A stretch of 64,000 bases of DNA from JAFEDN01 sp963697455. GTDB taxonomy: Bacteria > Pseudomonadota > Gammaproteobacteria > Coxiellales > Coxiellaceae. The notes under the pieces are model-generated. The model saw nothing but the letters and a program-made list of their open reading frames with translations, had not been told where the DNA came from and made no database searches. This document shows, piece by piece, positions 63,027 through 64,000 of this stretch. Position 1 is the stretch's first letter. Each line of letters begins with the position of its first letter. The stretch spans positions 62,001-126,000 of the forward strand of contig CAVOOI010000035.1 of the NCBI GenBank assembly GCA_963697455.1, given 5' to 3'. Made by a program: the position numbers and the translations under genes.

Positions 63027-64000
63027 CTATGCCAATTTCTTTTTAAGGAGTTCGTTCACTTGTTGCGGATTGGCTTTGCCACGAGTGGCTTGCATGACTT
63101 TGCCGACGAAGAAGGCAAACAGTTTATCTTTGCCGGAACGGTATTGAGCAACCTGTTCGGGATTGGCTAGAATAATTTCGTCAATTGTCGCTTCGATAGA
63201 GCTGCTATCGGTGATTTGCTTTAAGCCTTGTTTTTCGATCACGGCATCCGGGTCGCTTTCGCCTTCCCAGAGTGCAGCGAATACTTGTTTCGCCACATTA
63301 TTGGAAACGGTGCCGTCAGCAATGCGTTTTACCAGCGCGCCCAATTGAGGGGCGCGGACGGGGCTTGCATTGATGCTCAAATTTTCTTTGTTTAAAGCAG
63401 CGGCCAGCTCGCCGTTAATCCAATTGGCGATAATTTTGGGTGAGGCGCCGGGTGCATGTTGGATAGCCGATTCGAAATAATCGGCGGTTTCGCGCGACAT
63501 GGCGATTAAGTTAGCATCGTAAGTATTCAATTGATATTCTTTTTGAAAATCTGGCGCGCTTTTCCCAAGGCAGTTCCGGTAAGGAATTGCGGATGGTCTC
63601 AATGAAATCAGCCGTGACTGCTACGGGCAATAAATCCGGGTCTGGGAAATAACGATAGTCATGGGCTTCTTCTTTGCTGCGCATCGAACGGGTGACGCCC
63701 CGTTGCGCATCAAATTGCCGAGTTTCTTGTTTGATTTGCCCGCCACCTTCCAAAACGTCAATTTGGCGTTGGATTTCGTAAATGATGGCTTGTTCAACAA
63801 ATCGAAACGAGTTTAGATTTTTCAGTTCGGTGCGCGTGCCTAATTTTAGTGTGCCTTTGGGGCGGACGGAAACGTTTACATCGCAGCGGAACATGCCTTC
63901 CTGCATATTCGCTTCGCTGACGCCTATGTAACGGATTAAATTATGGAGAGTTTTTAAGTAGGCGACCGCTTCCTTGGCAGAGCGAATATCAGGTTCGGAA
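63027..64000 (-). pseudogene. gatB: Aspartyl/glutamyl-tRNA amidotransferase subunit B, 3' part, frameshifted
   Basis: From the window edge the frame reads VAYLKTLHNLIRYIGVSEANMQEGMFRCDVNVSVRPKG, then GTRTELKNLNSFRFVEQAI and HDYRYFPDPDLLPV: GatB core. After LPELPWEKRARF an extra base in the four-A run at 63546-63549 changes frame. The second frame continues QKEYQLNTYDANLIAMSRE to the YqeY tail (IEATIDEIILANPEQVAQYRSGKDKLFAFFVGKVMQATRGKANPQQV). GatB provides ammonia-dependent amidation of misacylated Asp/Glu-tRNA. As the gene is usually needed, the shift may be an error. The 5' end is outside the window. Confidence 0.9.

Noticed and set aside
1..64000. CRISPR arrays
   Set aside because: No regularly spaced direct repeats with unique spacers were seen; repeats found are palindromes or gene duplications.

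Overview
The window looks like chromosome from a Gram-negative gammaproteobacterium. The evidence is lipid A genes (msbA, lpxK), an RND efflux system with an outer-membrane channel, and the gammaproteobacterial gene order rlmE-ftsH-folP-glmM and rpsO-pnp. Several features suggest a host-associated lineage of the Legionellales/Coxiella type: cytoplasmic ankyrin-like and Sel1-like proteins, a disordered nucleotidyltransferase protein, AAA/DUF4143 ATPases and Rpn-type nucleases. That placement is an inference from gene content, because no rRNA gene is present.

Layout. 1-2.3 kb: a gene tail, then a TetR regulator and an MFS exporter behind a perfect TetR-type operator. 2.3-8.5 kb: a MarR regulator diverging from a TolC/HlyD/RND tripartite pump; the pump gene carries a one-base frameshift. 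8.6-17.3 kb: an accessory stretch with an ankyrin-like protein, a MATE transporter, xseA, a Sel1 protein, a CapA-like protein, an IS4-type trace and a frameshifted AAA/DUF4143 ATPase preceded by long palindromes. 17.4-25.2 kb: uup, a MITE-like element, nfeD plus slipin, a GNAT/small-protein pair, sbcB and a cation efflux gene. 25.3-32.0 kb: a SUF iron-sulfur operon (Rrf2 regulator, sufB, sufC, sufD, sufS, sufU, A-type carrier, sufT), in which sufB, sufC and sufD are broken by many single-base indels. 32.0-38.1 kb: rimO, a DUF378 protein, a second AAA/DUF4143 ATPase with its own palindrome, queH, a pentapeptide protein and ampG. 38.1-56.7 kb: a dense housekeeping block (rlmE, ftsH, folP, glmM, a metallo-beta-lactamase, znuACB, galU, a GST, rpsO, pnp, a hydrolase, comEC, msbA, lpxK). 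56.7-62.8 kb: a LOG protein, two near-identical Rpn-family nuclease genes in a ~1.2 kb direct duplication, hairpin repeats and a broken nucleotidyltransferase gene. 63.0-64 kb: the C-terminal part of gatB, also frameshifted.

Two themes stand out. First, regulatory palindromes are unusually easy to see: the TetR site, the 44-bp MarR divergent promoter-operator, the 35-bp palindromes at both DUF4143 ATPase genes, and orphan palindromes near 15.27 and 22.58 kb. Second, frameshifts are frequent and are nearly always single-base indels that leave the protein otherwise conserved, including in genes expected to matter (gatB, suf). This fits local sequence error at least as well as gene decay, so the broken genes should be read with that caveat. 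No tRNA, rRNA or CRISPR array was recognised.
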